DNA of 10,001 nt. It comes from an uncultured Leucobacter sp. (GTDB lineage: Bacteria > Actinomycetota > Actinomycetes > Actinomycetales > Microbacteriaceae). The stretch is taken from assembly GCA_937872275.1 (NCBI GenBank), contig CALMSE010000229.1, positions 1 through 10,001 of the forward strand, in the 5' to 3' direction. Each line of letters opens with the position of its first letter. Position 1 is the first letter of the stretch. Both the position numbers and the translations under genes were made by a program. Positions 1 to 6,571 of the stretch are shown here, piece after piece. The notes under the pieces are model-generated. The model had not been told where the DNA came from, searched no databases, and saw only the letters and a list, made by a program, of their open reading frames with translations.

Positions 1-141
1 CGCGGCCCGCTCCGCGTCGGCGCTCTCCGCGGGCTCGATCGCGAACTCTCCCGGAGTCACGAGCATCGCCTCGGCGCCGGCCTCCGCCGCGGCGAGCGCG
101 CAGGCGAGCCCCGCGACTCCGGTGCCCAGGATGAGGATCAC
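1..141 (-). CDS. nadB: L-aspartate oxidase NadB, N-terminal fragment (cut by window edge)
   Basis: Only the first 47 codons are in the window. From a GTG at 141 the translation starts directly with a beta strand and a dinucleotide-binding loop, VILILGTGVAGLACALAAA, with GTGVAG at residues 6-11, as in FAD-dependent oxidases. NadB oxidises L-aspartate to iminoaspartate in the cytosol, the substrate of NadA. The fragment is too short to prove NadB by itself. The call rests on the FAD loop plus its place directly after nadA: the GTG start overlaps the nadA TGA stop in a GTGA tetranucleotide, the usual nadA-nadB order in actinomycetes. The ribosome-binding site is weak, which fits translational coupling to nadA. 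Another FAD-dependent dehydrogenase is possible but less likely. The rest of the gene, and probably nadC, would lie to the left. Confidence 0.8.
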   Translation of the reverse strand, partial: MILILGTGVAGLACALAAAEAGAEAMLVTPGEFAIEPAESADAERAA

Positions 142-1469
142 GGCTTCGCCGCCAGCATGCGCTCGAGCGCGACCCGCGAGTCGCTCGCCACCCGGCCCGA
201 CACGCTGATGCGGTTGGGCGTCTCGCCCGCCACGAGCGATTCCAGCGTCCAGGCCAGGTAGGCCGGATGGATGCGGTACATCGTCGAGCATGGGCAGACC
301 ACCGGGTCGAGGCAGAAGATCGTGAGCTCGGGGTGCTGCTGCTGCAGCCGGTTCACGAGGTTGATCTCGGTGCCGACGGCGAGCACCGTGCCGGGCTCGG
401 CCTCCTCGATCTGGCGCCGGATGTACTCGGTCGAGCCGTTGCCGTCGGCGGCCTCGACGACGGCCGCCGGGCACTCGGGGTGCACGATCACCCGCACACC
501 GGGGAACTCGGCCCGCGCCCGCTCGATCTGCTCGACGGTGAATCGCTTGTGCACCGAGCAGAAGCCGTTCCAGAGGATCACCTTCGCCTCGCGCAGCGCC
601 GCCTCGCTGTTGCCGCCGAGCGGCAGGTGCGGGCGCCACAGCGGCATCTCGGCCTCGGAGATCCCCATGCCCTTCGCCGTGTTGCGGCCCAGGTGCTGAT
701 CGGGGAAGAACACGACCCGGCGCCCGCGCTCGAACGCCCATTCCAGCACCGTGCGGGCGTTCGACGAGGTGCAGACGATGCCGCCGTTGCGCCCGCAGAA
801 CGCCTTGATCGCGGCGGAGGAGTTCATGTAGGTCACGGGGATCGCGGGGGCGAGGCCGTCATCGGAGGCCTCGTCGCCCAGCACGCCCATGAGCTCGGTC
901 CAGCAGTCCTCGACCTGCTCGATCGTGGCCATGTCGGCCATCGAGCAGCCGGCCGCGAGATTCGGCAGGATCACCGACTGCTCGGGAGTCGAGAGGATGT
1001 CGGCGGTCTCGGCCATGAAGTGCACGCCGCAGAAGACGAAGGCCTCCGCCTCGGGATGCTGCTTCGCCGCCTGCGCGAGCATGAAGGAGTCGCCCACGAA
1101 GTCGGCGTACTTCACGATCTCGTCACGCTGGTAGAAGTGGCCGAGGATGCGCACACGGTCGCCGAGGGTCGCCTTGGCCTCGAGGATCCAGCGATCCAGC
1201 TCCTCCTCGCTCGCCTCGGTGTACCGGACGGGCAGGGGGGCCTGCCGCGGGGCGTCGCCCGGAGCGGAGTCGTCGACCGAGGCCCCCGGGCCGTAGCCCG
1301 GATCCCGGTCGATCGCCCATGGGTCGCTCTCGAGCCCGCTGTCGCAGCTCGAGAGCCCGGTCGCGCGCAGGGCGATGGGCCGGCGGTGCGCGGCGGCGTC
1401 GACGGTCGCGGTGGCAGCGGCGCTCTCGGAGGCGGCCGCCCCGCGGATGAGTTCGGCGACACTCGTCAT
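138..1469 (-). CDS. nadA: Quinolinate synthase NadA ([4Fe-4S] enzyme)
   Basis: Encodes 443 residues. NadA condenses iminoaspartate with dihydroxyacetone phosphate to quinolinate, the second step of de novo NAD synthesis, using an oxygen-sensitive [4Fe-4S] cluster. Family blocks run in order: HFYQRDEIV (111-119), VGDSFMLAQ (125-133), FCGVHFMAETADIL (146-159), GCSMADMA (174-181), VTYMNSSAAIKA (212-223), VCTSSNA (232-238), FFPDQHLGRNTA (254-265), HPECP (330-334), GTEINLVNRL (366-375) and CPCSTMYRIHP (392-402). Likely cluster ligands are Cys147, Cys333 and one of Cys392/Cys394. The protein is longer than the roughly 350-residue E. coli-type enzyme because of a poorly conserved N-terminal stretch of about 80 residues rich in Ala, Asp and Pro. 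The ATG at 1469 was chosen because it overlaps the nrtR stop (ATGA) and has GAAGGA eight bases upstream (1478-1483). The reading frame stays open further upstream, but that part is only a shadow of nrtR. Confidence 0.96.
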   Translation of the reverse strand: MTSVAELIRGAAASESAAATATVDAAAHRRPIALRATGLSSCDSGLESDPWAIDRDPGYGPGASVDDSAPGDAPRQAPLPVRYTEASEEELDRWILEAKATLGDRVRILGHFYQRDEIVKYADFVGDSFMLAQAAKQHPEAEAFVFCGVHFMAETADILSTPEQSVILPNLAAGCSMADMATIEQVEDCWTELMGVLGDEASDDGLAPAIPVTYMNSSAAIKAFCGRNGGIVCTSSNARTVLEWAFERGRRVVFFPDQHLGRNTAKGMGISEAEMPLWRPHLPLGGNSEAALREAKVILWNGFCSVHKRFTVEQIERARAEFPGVRVIVHPECPAAVVEAADGNGSTEYIRRQIEEAEPGTVLAVGTEINLVNRLQQQHPELTIFCLDPVVCPCSTMYRIHPAYLAWTLESLVAGETPNRISVSGRVASDSRVALERMLAAKP

Positions 1470-2368
1470 GATTCGGTTCCTTCGCTCTGGTCGTTCGGGA
1501 GTTCGGTGCGGAAGAGTTCGGTGCGGAAGCGGTAGAGACGGGCCGGCCGGTGCCGGGCGCCGGTCTGGGTCTCGCCCGTGTCGACGAGGTACCCCTGGGC
1601 GAGGGCCTGACGGCGGAAGTTCGCGGGGTCCACGGCGTGGCCGCGGATCGCCTCGGTCACCGCGCGCAGCTGCGCGAGCGTGAAGGTCTCGCCCAGGAAG
1701 CGGTAGGCGACGGCAGAGTACTCGGTCTTGAGCCTGAGCCTCGTGAGCGCGTAGGCCACGATCTCGGCGTGGTCGAAGGCGAGCGGGGGCAGCCGGTCGG
1801 CCGAGAACCAGGCGACGTTCGGGTCGGATCCCGGATCGTCGGCCGCGGGGTGGGGATCGCCGGAACCATCCGGATCCGCCGCCGTGTCGGCGGGCTCGGC
1901 CGCGCCCGCGAGCTCGACTGCGCTCGCCAGTTCGTCCTCGCCGTAGAGCGCCCAGTAGGCGATGGTGACAAGGCGCTGCGCTTCGGCGGAGCGCTCGACG
2001 GCGCCGAAGGAGTAGAGTTGTTCGAGGTAGCCGGGCGTCCGGCGCACCGCCGCGCGCAGGGTGCGCAGCGCGGTGTCGACGAGGGTCTCGTCCCACGGGA
2101 TGGGGCCGCCCGGCAGCGCCCAGCAGTCCGCGAAGGGGGGCCGGGTGCGGCGCACGAGCGGGATCCACAGCGTCACCGCATCGCCTCCCCCGGCGGCGAC
2201 CGCCTGCGCCCACGGCCTAGTCTCGTCCGCATCGGGGTCGCCGATGCGCGCCTCGGCCGGGGGCTGCAACGCGAAGGCGACCGTGGAGACGGCGACGGCC
2301 GGGGGCAGAAAGCGCCGCTCGCTTGCGCTGACGGCCGCGTAGCCGGTCGGAATGGTCGCAGAACGCAT
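1466..2368 (-). CDS. nrtR: NrtR-type transcriptional regulator of NAD biosynthesis (Nudix fold plus winged helix)
   Basis: Encodes 300 residues. The N-terminal part (about 22-145) is a Nudix fold with LPGGPIPWDETL (85-96) followed by YLEQLYSFGAVERSAEAQR (114-132), the block that typifies NrtR. The Nudix box is degenerate: where hydrolases have REUXEE, this protein reads TLRAAV (103-108), so it should not hydrolyse and more likely binds a signal such as ADP-ribose, the known NrtR effector. The C-terminal part (about 205-285) matches the NrtR winged helix: LKTEYSAVAYRFLGETFTL (213-231), NFRRQALAQGYLVDTGE (250-266) and RPARLYRF (274-281). A low-complexity acidic segment (about 152-183, rich in Ala, Asp, Pro and Gly) sits between the two. 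The start is fixed by AGGAGG six bases upstream. The gene leads the operon with nadA and nadB and has an operator-like palindrome in front, so it probably represses its own operon. The regulated targets are inferred from context and family knowledge. Confidence 0.92.
   Translation of the reverse strand: MRSATIPTGYAAVSASERRFLPPAVAVSTVAFALQPPAEARIGDPDADETRPWAQAVAAGGGDAVTLWIPLVRRTRPPFADCWALPGGPIPWDETLVDTALRTLRAAVRRTPGYLEQLYSFGAVERSAEAQRLVTIAYWALYGEDELASAVELAGAAEPADTAADPDGSGDPHPAADDPGSDPNVAWFSADRLPPLAFDHAEIVAYALTRLRLKTEYSAVAYRFLGETFTLAQLRAVTEAIRGHAVDPANFRRQALAQGYLVDTGETQTGARHRPARLYRFRTELFRTELPNDQSEGTES
1499..1528. repeat. Perfect 15-bp tandem duplication at the 3' end of nrtR
   Basis: Two exact head-to-tail copies of GAGTTCGGTGCGGAA (plus-strand reading) lie at 1499-1513 and 1514-1528. 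They give the duplicated pentapeptide FRTEL-FRTEL at residues 281-290 of NrtR, just past the winged helix. The unit length is a multiple of three, so gain or loss of a copy would keep the frame. This is probably a slipped-strand duplication in an unconstrained tail. Confidence 0.9.
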
Positions 2369-2374
2369 CGGGCA

Positions 2375-2380
2375 CCTCCT
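2375..2380 (-). promoter_or_regulatory. Strong ribosome-binding site of nrtR
   Basis: On the minus strand AGGAGG lies six bases before the ATG at 2368, within the longer purine run GGGGGAGGAGG. It is close to a perfect anti-16S match and settles the nrtR start. The downstream genes of the operon have much weaker sites and probably rely on coupling through overlapping stop and start codons. Confidence 0.85.
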
Positions 2381-2414
2381 CCCCCGCTCGGGCGCGGCTC
2401 GCGCCGCTCGGACA

Positions 2415-2439
2415 ACTTATAGTCACTTTGACCATAAGT
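2415..2439 (-). promoter_or_regulatory. Probable NrtR operator (25-bp inverted repeat)
   Basis: The plus strand reads ACTTATAGTCA, then CTT, then TGACCATAAGT. The arms are 11 bp with 10 of 11 positions complementary (the exception is 2421/2433) around a 3-bp centre at 2427. It is an AT-rich island in otherwise GC-rich DNA, begins 46 bp upstream of the nrtR start codon and covers the -10 hexamer. NrtR regulators are known to bind palindromes in front of NAD genes, with TGAC/GTCA half-site cores in several lineages. Assignment to this NrtR is inferred from position and symmetry. Confidence 0.82.
2416..2421 (-). promoter_or_regulatory. Candidate -10 element of the nrtR-nadA-nadB promoter
   Basis: On the minus strand TATAAG matches the sigma-A-type -10 consensus at five of six positions. 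A start about seven bases downstream would give a leader of roughly 40 nt ending in the strong AGGAGG site. The best-placed -35 (TTCTGA at 2439-2444, 17-bp spacing) is weak. The -10 lies inside the palindrome, so a bound repressor would block RNA polymerase. Confidence 0.6.
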
Positions 2440-3071
2440 CAGAATACACCCGATGCCGGCTCCGCGCCACCCGCCTCCGAAGTCTGTGCAGCGCTCCCCC
2501 GCCCGCCGAACTCGGCACGCCACGAGATCACGCAGCAAATCGACGAGATCTCGAAATGCTGGCCCGGCTGAATCATTGCTCAAACCTGTGAAAAGCTTGG
2601 CACCTGGCCCCAGGCCGAGCTCTCCGAAAGCGTCGACTCGACTTCATGGAGTTCCCCGGACTGCGCAGGTCGCTGATCTGCGATACGGGCACGGCCGACA
2701 TGCAACCAGGCGAAACCCGCATGACTCGCCCTGACCAGCAGCAGGCTTCCGCCGTGGGGCACCCGGCAGAACGGCTCACGGGTGCGCGGTTCCTCTTCTC
2801 GCCTCGAACCTCCGGCTGTGGGCGAGTCGGCTCTCGCAGCTGGTCGTCTCCGTCATCGGCGCGGCCTCGGCGCGATCCCGGGTCGTGAACCCGAGAATCG
2901 CCATCCCTCCTTCTCCTTCGCTTGAAGAAGGGGATGACGCAGGAGGACCCCTCCTGCGGGCGGGCGCTCGGGAACCGCCACTCGACGAAACCCGCCGTCG
3001 ATCGCGTCTCTCGGTCGAAACCGATGATGCGACAAGGGCGGTTGCACCCGGGGCCGCGCTCGAGGGAGCCG
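2440..3071. other. Long gene-free region between nrtR and mscL
   Basis: About 630 bases between the divergent nrtR operator and the presumed mscL promoter. Open frames on both strands (for example 2453-2734 plus, 2646-2888 plus, 2580-2762 minus) translate to Arg/Ser/Pro-rich text without recognisable motifs, ribosome-binding sites or a consistent codon pattern. No tRNA, transposase remnant or known riboswitch was recognised. The right half carries several inverted repeats: 2879-2893 (5-bp stem), 2902-2936, 2938-2958, 2982-3001 (6-bp stem) and 3011-3024 (5-bp stem). It could hold a decayed gene, a small RNA or a long leader; the sequence alone does not decide. Confidence 0.6.
2902..2958. other. 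Two adjacent strong hairpins, possible structured RNA
   Basis: The first hairpin (2902-2936) pairs CATCCC and CTTCT, separated by a 2-nt bulge, with AGAAG and GGGATG around an 11-nt loop; an alternative pairing closes an inner CTTC/GAAG stem. One base later, 2938-2946 (CGCAGGAGG) pairs perfectly with 2950-2958 (CCTCCTGCG) around the 3-nt loop ACC. Neither side is followed by a clean T tract, although the minus strand continues into a pyrimidine-rich stretch. No RNA family is recognised. A factor-assisted terminator or small RNA on either strand is possible. Confidence 0.4.
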
Positions 3072-3077
3072 TAGGCT
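3072..3077 (+). promoter_or_regulatory. Candidate -10 element of mscL
   Basis: TAGGCT fits the TAnnnT form common in actinomycete -10 elements. A start near 3084 would give a leader of about 56 nt ahead of the mscL ATG. No good -35 lies at the normal distance (TTGCAC at 3042-3047 is 24 bp away), so support is limited to the hexamer and its location. Confidence 0.35.
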
Positions 3078-3139
3078 TGATGTGCAATCGACAGATCGGC
3101 ACGCCCGTCGGGCGGCTCCTTGCACAGAGAGGACACCCC

Positions 3140-3550
3140 ATGAAGGGTTTCAAAGAGTTCATCATGCGCGGCAACGTCATCGAGCTGGCCGTCGCGGTCA
3201 TCATCGGCGCCGCGTTCACGGCGATCGTGAACGCCCTCGTCGAGGGCGTCTTCAACCCGATCATCGCGGCGATCTTCAACGCCGACGAGATCAACCAGGC
3301 CGTGTGGCAGATCGGTCCGGTCAGCCTCGGCGTCGGCCAGGTGCTCGGCGCGGTCATCAACTTCGTGCTCATCGCCCTCGTCGTCTACTTCGTCATCATC
3401 GTGCCGATCAACAAGCTCAACGAGGCCGCCTACGTGCGCCGGCACGGTCACAAGCCGGTCGAGGAGGAGGCCGCGCCGAGCGAGACGGAACTGCTGACCG
3501 AGATCCGCGACCTGCTCGCCGCCCGCGAGGAGCAGCCGCCGCAGCGCTAG
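3140..3550 (+). CDS. mscL: Large-conductance mechanosensitive channel MscL
   Basis: Encodes 136 residues, normal for the family. MscL is a homopentameric inner-membrane channel that opens near lytic membrane tension and releases solutes on osmotic downshock. The N-terminal amphipathic segment MKGFKEFIMRGN (1-12) runs into the first transmembrane helix with VIELAVAVIIGAAFTAIV (13-30), the family signature region and pore lining. A periplasmic loop (about 36-65) follows, then the second helix (about 68-92) ending with PINKLNE (89-95). The cytoplasmic C-terminal helix includes ELLTEIRDLLA (117-127), the conserved bundle-forming tail. GAGAGG lies seven bases before the ATG (3127-3132). The gene is followed 63 bp later by the permease gene, with a possible separate promoter, so it is probably not strictly in that operon. 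Confidence 0.97.
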   Translation: MKGFKEFIMRGNVIELAVAVIIGAAFTAIVNALVEGVFNPIIAAIFNADEINQAVWQIGPVSLGVGQVLGAVINFVLIALVVYFVIIVPINKLNEAAYVRRHGHKPVEEEAAPSETELLTEIRDLLAAREEQPPQR

Positions 3551-3555
3551 AGGGG

Positions 3556-3561
3556 TAGGAT
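3556..3561 (+). promoter_or_regulatory. Candidate -10 element of the permease-oxidase operon
   Basis: TAGGAT lies five bases after the mscL stop and is of the same TAnnnT type as the elements before mscL and the Nudix gene. A start near 3568 would give a leader of about 46 nt. The DNA about 17 bp upstream (CAGCCG) has no -35 resemblance, so the site is tentative. Confidence 0.35.
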
Positions 3562-3569
3562 GAGCCCGT

Positions 3570-3590
3570 CCGGGGCAATGGCGCCCCCGG
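3570..3590 (+). terminator. Weak hairpin between mscL and the permease gene
   Basis: CCGGGG (3570-3575) pairs with CCCCGG (3585-3590) across a 9-nt loop, 19 bases after the mscL stop. No T run follows, so a classical intrinsic terminator is not supported. It may act as a partial terminator of mscL transcripts or as structure in the permease leader just before its ribosome-binding site. Confidence 0.3.
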
Positions 3591-3613
3591 CGAGGCCGTA
3601 GAGGAGGCCAAGC

Positions 3614-5137
3614 ATGTCCGATAAGCACACGCTCCCCAACGCGACCGACACCGGGCACATCCACGTCGGCAAGGGTCTCAACGCAGGCGCGCTCGGCGTC
3701 GTCGGCTCGACCGTGATCGGTCTGGCCTCGACGGCGCCGCTCTACTCCCTGGCCGCAACGCTCGGCTACGTCATCGTGGCGGTGGGCGCCCAGGCCCCGC
3801 TCGTCTTCATCGTCGCCTGCATCCCGATGATCTTCGCGGCATTCGCGTACCAGGAGCTCAACCGCGAGATGCCCGACTGCGGCACCACCTTCGTCTGGGG
3901 CACCAAGGCCTTCGGCCCGGTGACGGGGTGGATCGGCGGCTGGGCCGTCGCCGTGGCCTCGGTGATGGTGCTGGCGAACGTCGGCGAGATCACCGGCAAG
4001 TACTTCTGGCTGCTCCTCGGCAACGACGAGTTCGCTGGCAACCGGGTGATCGTGGTCGCCACCTCGGTGGTGTTCATGGCGATCATGACCTTCGTGAGCA
4101 CGATCGGGGTGCAGATCGGCGAGCGCCTGCAGATGGTGCTCATGACGATCCAGATCGTCGCGATGGTGCTGTTCGGGGTGCTCGCGCTGGTGCACGCGCT
4201 CGACGGCAGCTACGAGGGCTCGGTCGCCTTCGACTGGAACTGGTTCAACCCGGCCGAGCTCACCTCGTGGTCGGGCTTCATGGAGGCCGTGCTGCTCGCC
4301 CTCTTCATCTACTGGGGCTGGGACACCTGCCTGGCACTGAACGAGGAGACGAAGAACCCGCGCAAGACCCCGGGCCGGGCCGCGCTCTCGAGCATCGCCG
4401 TGCTCATCGTCCTCTACGTCGGCATCTCGGTCGCGGTGATGATGTTCGCGGGCTTCGGCGACACCGGCTTCGGGCTCACCAACGAGGCGAACCTCGACGA
4501 CGTCTTCTCGGTGCTCGGCGGGGCGCTCTTCGGCCCGTGGGGGTGGTTCCTGATCCTCGGCGTGATGCTGTCGGCGGCCTCGTCGACGCAGACCACGATC
4601 CTGCCGACCGCGCGCGGCACCCTGTCGATGGCGGTCTACCGCGCACTTCCGGCGAAGTTCGCCGAACTGCACCCCAAGTTCAAGACGCCCTGGTTCTCGA
4701 CGACCACGATGGGTGTCGCCGCGATCCTCTACTACGTCGTGATGTCGATCGTCTCCGAGGACGTGCTCGCCGATTCGCTCACCTCGATGGGGCTCGCGGT
4801 CGCGCTCTACTACGCCATCACCTCATTCTCCTGCGTCTGGTACTTCCGCGGCACGCTGCGCGACAGCGCGCGCAACCTGTGGATGCGCGGGATCTTCCCG
4901 TTCCTCGGCGGCCTGCTGCTCAGCTACGCCTTCATCCAGTCGGCGATCGACATGTGGAGCGTCGACTACAGCTACACGGTGCTGCTCGGCATCGGCGGCG
5001 CCTTCGTGATCGGCATCGGCGCGATCCTCGTCGGCTTCGTGCTCATGGGCATCTGGTGGCTGCGACCGAACTCGCGGCCCTTCTTCCGCGGCGAGAGCCT
5101 GAACCGCGACACCCCGGTGCTCGTACCCGACGAGTAG
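3614..5137 (+). CDS. APC-superfamily amino acid/amine permease
   Basis: Encodes 507 residues with about 12 hydrophobic segments, the usual size and topology of amino acid-polyamine-organocation transporters in the cytoplasmic membrane. The first helix carries the Gly-rich LGVVGSTVIGLASTAPLYSL (27-46), matching the unwound substrate-binding helix of the family. The segment FIYWGWDTCLALNEE (231-245) with TKNPRKTPGRA (246-256) is the typical helix 6 region and its conserved loop. The C-terminus is short and hydrophilic. AGGAGG ends six bases before the ATG (3602-3607). The amine oxidase gene starts 18 bp downstream, suggesting co-transcription and that the transported compound is an amine or amino acid oxidised by that enzyme. 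This link is inference; specificity within the APC superfamily cannot be read from sequence. Confidence 0.9.
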   Translation: MSDKHTLPNATDTGHIHVGKGLNAGALGVVGSTVIGLASTAPLYSLAATLGYVIVAVGAQAPLVFIVACIPMIFAAFAYQELNREMPDCGTTFVWGTKAFGPVTGWIGGWAVAVASVMVLANVGEITGKYFWLLLGNDEFAGNRVIVVATSVVFMAIMTFVSTIGVQIGERLQMVLMTIQIVAMVLFGVLALVHALDGSYEGSVAFDWNWFNPAELTSWSGFMEAVLLALFIYWGWDTCLALNEETKNPRKTPGRAALSSIAVLIVLYVGISVAVMMFAGFGDTGFGLTNEANLDDVFSVLGGALFGPWGWFLILGVMLSAASSTQTTILPTARGTLSMAVYRALPAKFAELHPKFKTPWFSTTTMGVAAILYYVVMSIVSEDVLADSLTSMGLAVALYYAITSFSCVWYFRGTLRDSARNLWMRGIFPFLGGLLLSYAFIQSAIDMWSVDYSYTVLLGIGGAFVIGIGAILVGFVLMGIWWLRPNSRPFFRGESLNRDTPVLVPDE

Positions 5138-5155
5138 GACGGGGAGGAGCGGATC

Positions 5156-6571
5156 ATGACCGAACGGTTCGACACGGTCGTCGTCGGCGCAGGCGTCTCG
5201 GGGCTCGCCGCGGCGCGGCTGCTGGCCGATGCGGGGCGACGGGTGGTGGTGCTCGAAGCGCGCGAACGGATCGGCGGCCGCGTGCACACGGAGCGCATCG
5301 GGGGCCGCGTCACCGATATGGGCGCCTCGTGGATCCACGGGATCGACGGCAGCCCCGTCTTCGAGGCGGCGACCGCCTTCGGCATGCCGACCGTCGAGTT
5401 CACGATGGGCAGCTTCCAGGCCGGGGGCCGCCCGGTGGCCTACTACGATCCCGCTGGGCGGCGCCTCTCGCCCGAAGCCGCTGCGGCATTCATCGCGGAT
5501 GTGGCCGCGGTCGACGCACTGCTGCCCGAGGCCATCGGGGCGGCACCGCACGGCTCGTCGTACGCCTTCGTCGCGCGGGCGGCGGCGGATCGCGCGATGG
5601 CGCAGCACGGGTGGACGCCCGACCGCGCCGAGCGGGTCGTGGAGTACCTGCACCACCGCTCCGAGGAGCAGTACGGCGCCGACGCGACGGCGCTCGACGC
5701 CCACGGCCTCGACGACGACGCGACCGACGGCGATGAGGTGGTGTTCCCCGACGGCTACGACCGACTCGCCGAGCACCTGGCCGAGGGCCTCGACGTGCGG
5801 CTCGAGCACGCGGTGAGCACGGTGCGGTGGTCGCGCGGATCGCGAGGGTGCGTCGAGGCGCACTTCGTCGACGCGAACGGCTCGCACCGGGGTCTGATCG
5901 CCGATCGCGCGGTGGTGACGGTGCCCGTCGGCGTGCTGAAGTCGGGCGGACTGAAGTTCATACCCTCCCTGCCGCAGCCCGTCGCCGGCGCTCTCGCGGG
6001 TCTCGAGATGAACGCCTTCGAGAAGGTGTTCCTGCGCTTCTCTGAGCGGTTCTGGGACGAGGGCGTCTACGCGATCCGCCGGCAGGGCGAGGCCGGGCGC
6101 TGGTGGCACTCCTGGTACGACCTCACCGCGCTGCACGGCACGCCGACGCTGCTGACCTTCGCGGCGGGCGAGTGCGCGCGGGAGATCCGCACCTGGAGCG
6201 ACGACCGCGTCGTCGCCTCGGTGATGGCGGCGCTGCGCGAGATCTACGGCGATGCGGTGCCGGATCCGGAGCAGGCCCATCTCACGCACTGGCAGGACGA
6301 CCCCTGGAGCCACGGCTCCTACGCCTATATGACGCTCGGTTCGGCGCCCGAGGATCACGAGCTGCTGGCGACGCCGATCGCCCGCGAGCCCGAAGGCGGT
6401 TCCGTACTGCACCTCGCCGGCGAGGCCACCTGGCAGGACGATCCCGCGACCGTGACCGCGGCGCTGTGCTCGGGGCATCGCGCGGCCGAGCGGATCCTGG
6501 GACGCCCCGTGCCGATCTCGGCCCTGTGGGCCTCCGACTCCGGTCCCTCGCACACCCCGCGCACGCCATAG
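5156..6571 (+). CDS. Flavin amine oxidase (monoamine/polyamine oxidase type)
   Basis: Encodes 471 residues. It oxidises an amine C-N bond with FAD, giving an aldehyde or imine, ammonia or a shorter amine, and H2O2. The FAD-binding start [16 protein letters not shown] (8-23) is followed by Glu34 at the end of the second strand, then ERIGGRVHT (37-45) and DMGASWIHG (54-62). Later blocks are [13 protein letters not shown] (256-268), [11 protein letters not shown] (285-295), where Lys290 corresponds to the conserved flavin-N5 lysine of plant polyamine oxidase and LSD1, GSYAY (387-391), and GEAT (422-425) with [18 protein letters not shown] (431-448), which closes the FAD site. There is no signal peptide, so it is probably cytosolic. 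GGAGGAG (5143-5149) lies six bases before the ATG. It sits 18 bp after the permease. Polyamine, monoamine or a dedicated amino acid substrate cannot be separated from sequence; the middle substrate domain (about 65-250) is divergent. Confidence 0.93.
   Translation: MTERFDTVVVGAGVSGLAAARLLADAGRRVVVLEARERIGGRVHTERIGGRVTDMGASWIHGIDGSPVFEAATAFGMPTVEFTMGSFQAGGRPVAYYDPAGRRLSPEAAAAFIADVAAVDALLPEAIGAAPHGSSYAFVARAAADRAMAQHGWTPDRAERVVEYLHHRSEEQYGADATALDAHGLDDDATDGDEVVFPDGYDRLAEHLAEGLDVRLEHAVSTVRWSRGSRGCVEAHFVDANGSHRGLIADRAVVTVPVGVLKSGGLKFIPSLPQPVAGALAGLEMNAFEKVFLRFSERFWDEGVYAIRRQGEAGRWWHSWYDLTALHGTPTLLTFAAGECAREIRTWSDDRVVASVMAALREIYGDAVPDPEQAHLTHWQDDPWSHGSYAYMTLGSAPEDHELLATPIAREPEGGSVLHLAGEATWQDDPATVTAALCSGHRAAERILGRPVPISALWASDSGPSHTPRTP

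Noticed and set aside
138..2213. A 691-codon open frame that looks like a fusion of an Arg-rich protein to NadA
   Set aside because: The upstream 248 codons are the shifted-frame shadow of nrtR, full of Arg/Pro runs. NadA homology starts after the ATG at 1469, which has a ribosome-binding site and the ATGA overlap.
2428..2433. TTGACC on the plus strand inside the palindrome as a divergent -35
   Set aside because: No -10-like hexamer at 16-18 bp downstream (2450-2457 reads CCGATGCC) and no gene follows for 700 bp; its similarity to a -35 comes from the operator half-site.
2603..2614. CCTGG-CC-CCAGG type palindrome in the gap
   Set aside because: A 5-bp stem with a 2-nt loop is not stable or rare enough to call.
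2453..2734. Open frame of 93 codons in the gap before mscL
   Set aside because: Random-looking Arg/Pro/Ser text, no ribosome-binding site and no motif; treated as non-coding.
2580..2762. Minus-strand frame of 60 codons (starts MPHGGSLLLVRASHAGF)
   Set aside because: Slightly more protein-like than its neighbours, but with no upstream Shine-Dalgarno sequence and no family recognised; it could be part of a decayed gene, which I cannot support.
2573..4672. A 699-codon minus-strand frame rich in His, Asp, Glu and Arg
   Set aside because: It lies antisense to mscL and the permease; the HRxD/EHxD-rich composition is the usual antisense image of GC-rich coding DNA, with no domain or ribosome-binding site.
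5135..5140. TAGGAC before the amine oxidase as a further -10 element
   Set aside because: It ends in C instead of the critical T and begins with the permease stop codon; the 18-bp gap fits co-transcription better.
3928..5736. A 602-codon plus-strand frame over the permease and oxidase
   Set aside because: Arg/His-rich shifted frame of the two real genes; it spans their junction only because GC-rich DNA has few stops.
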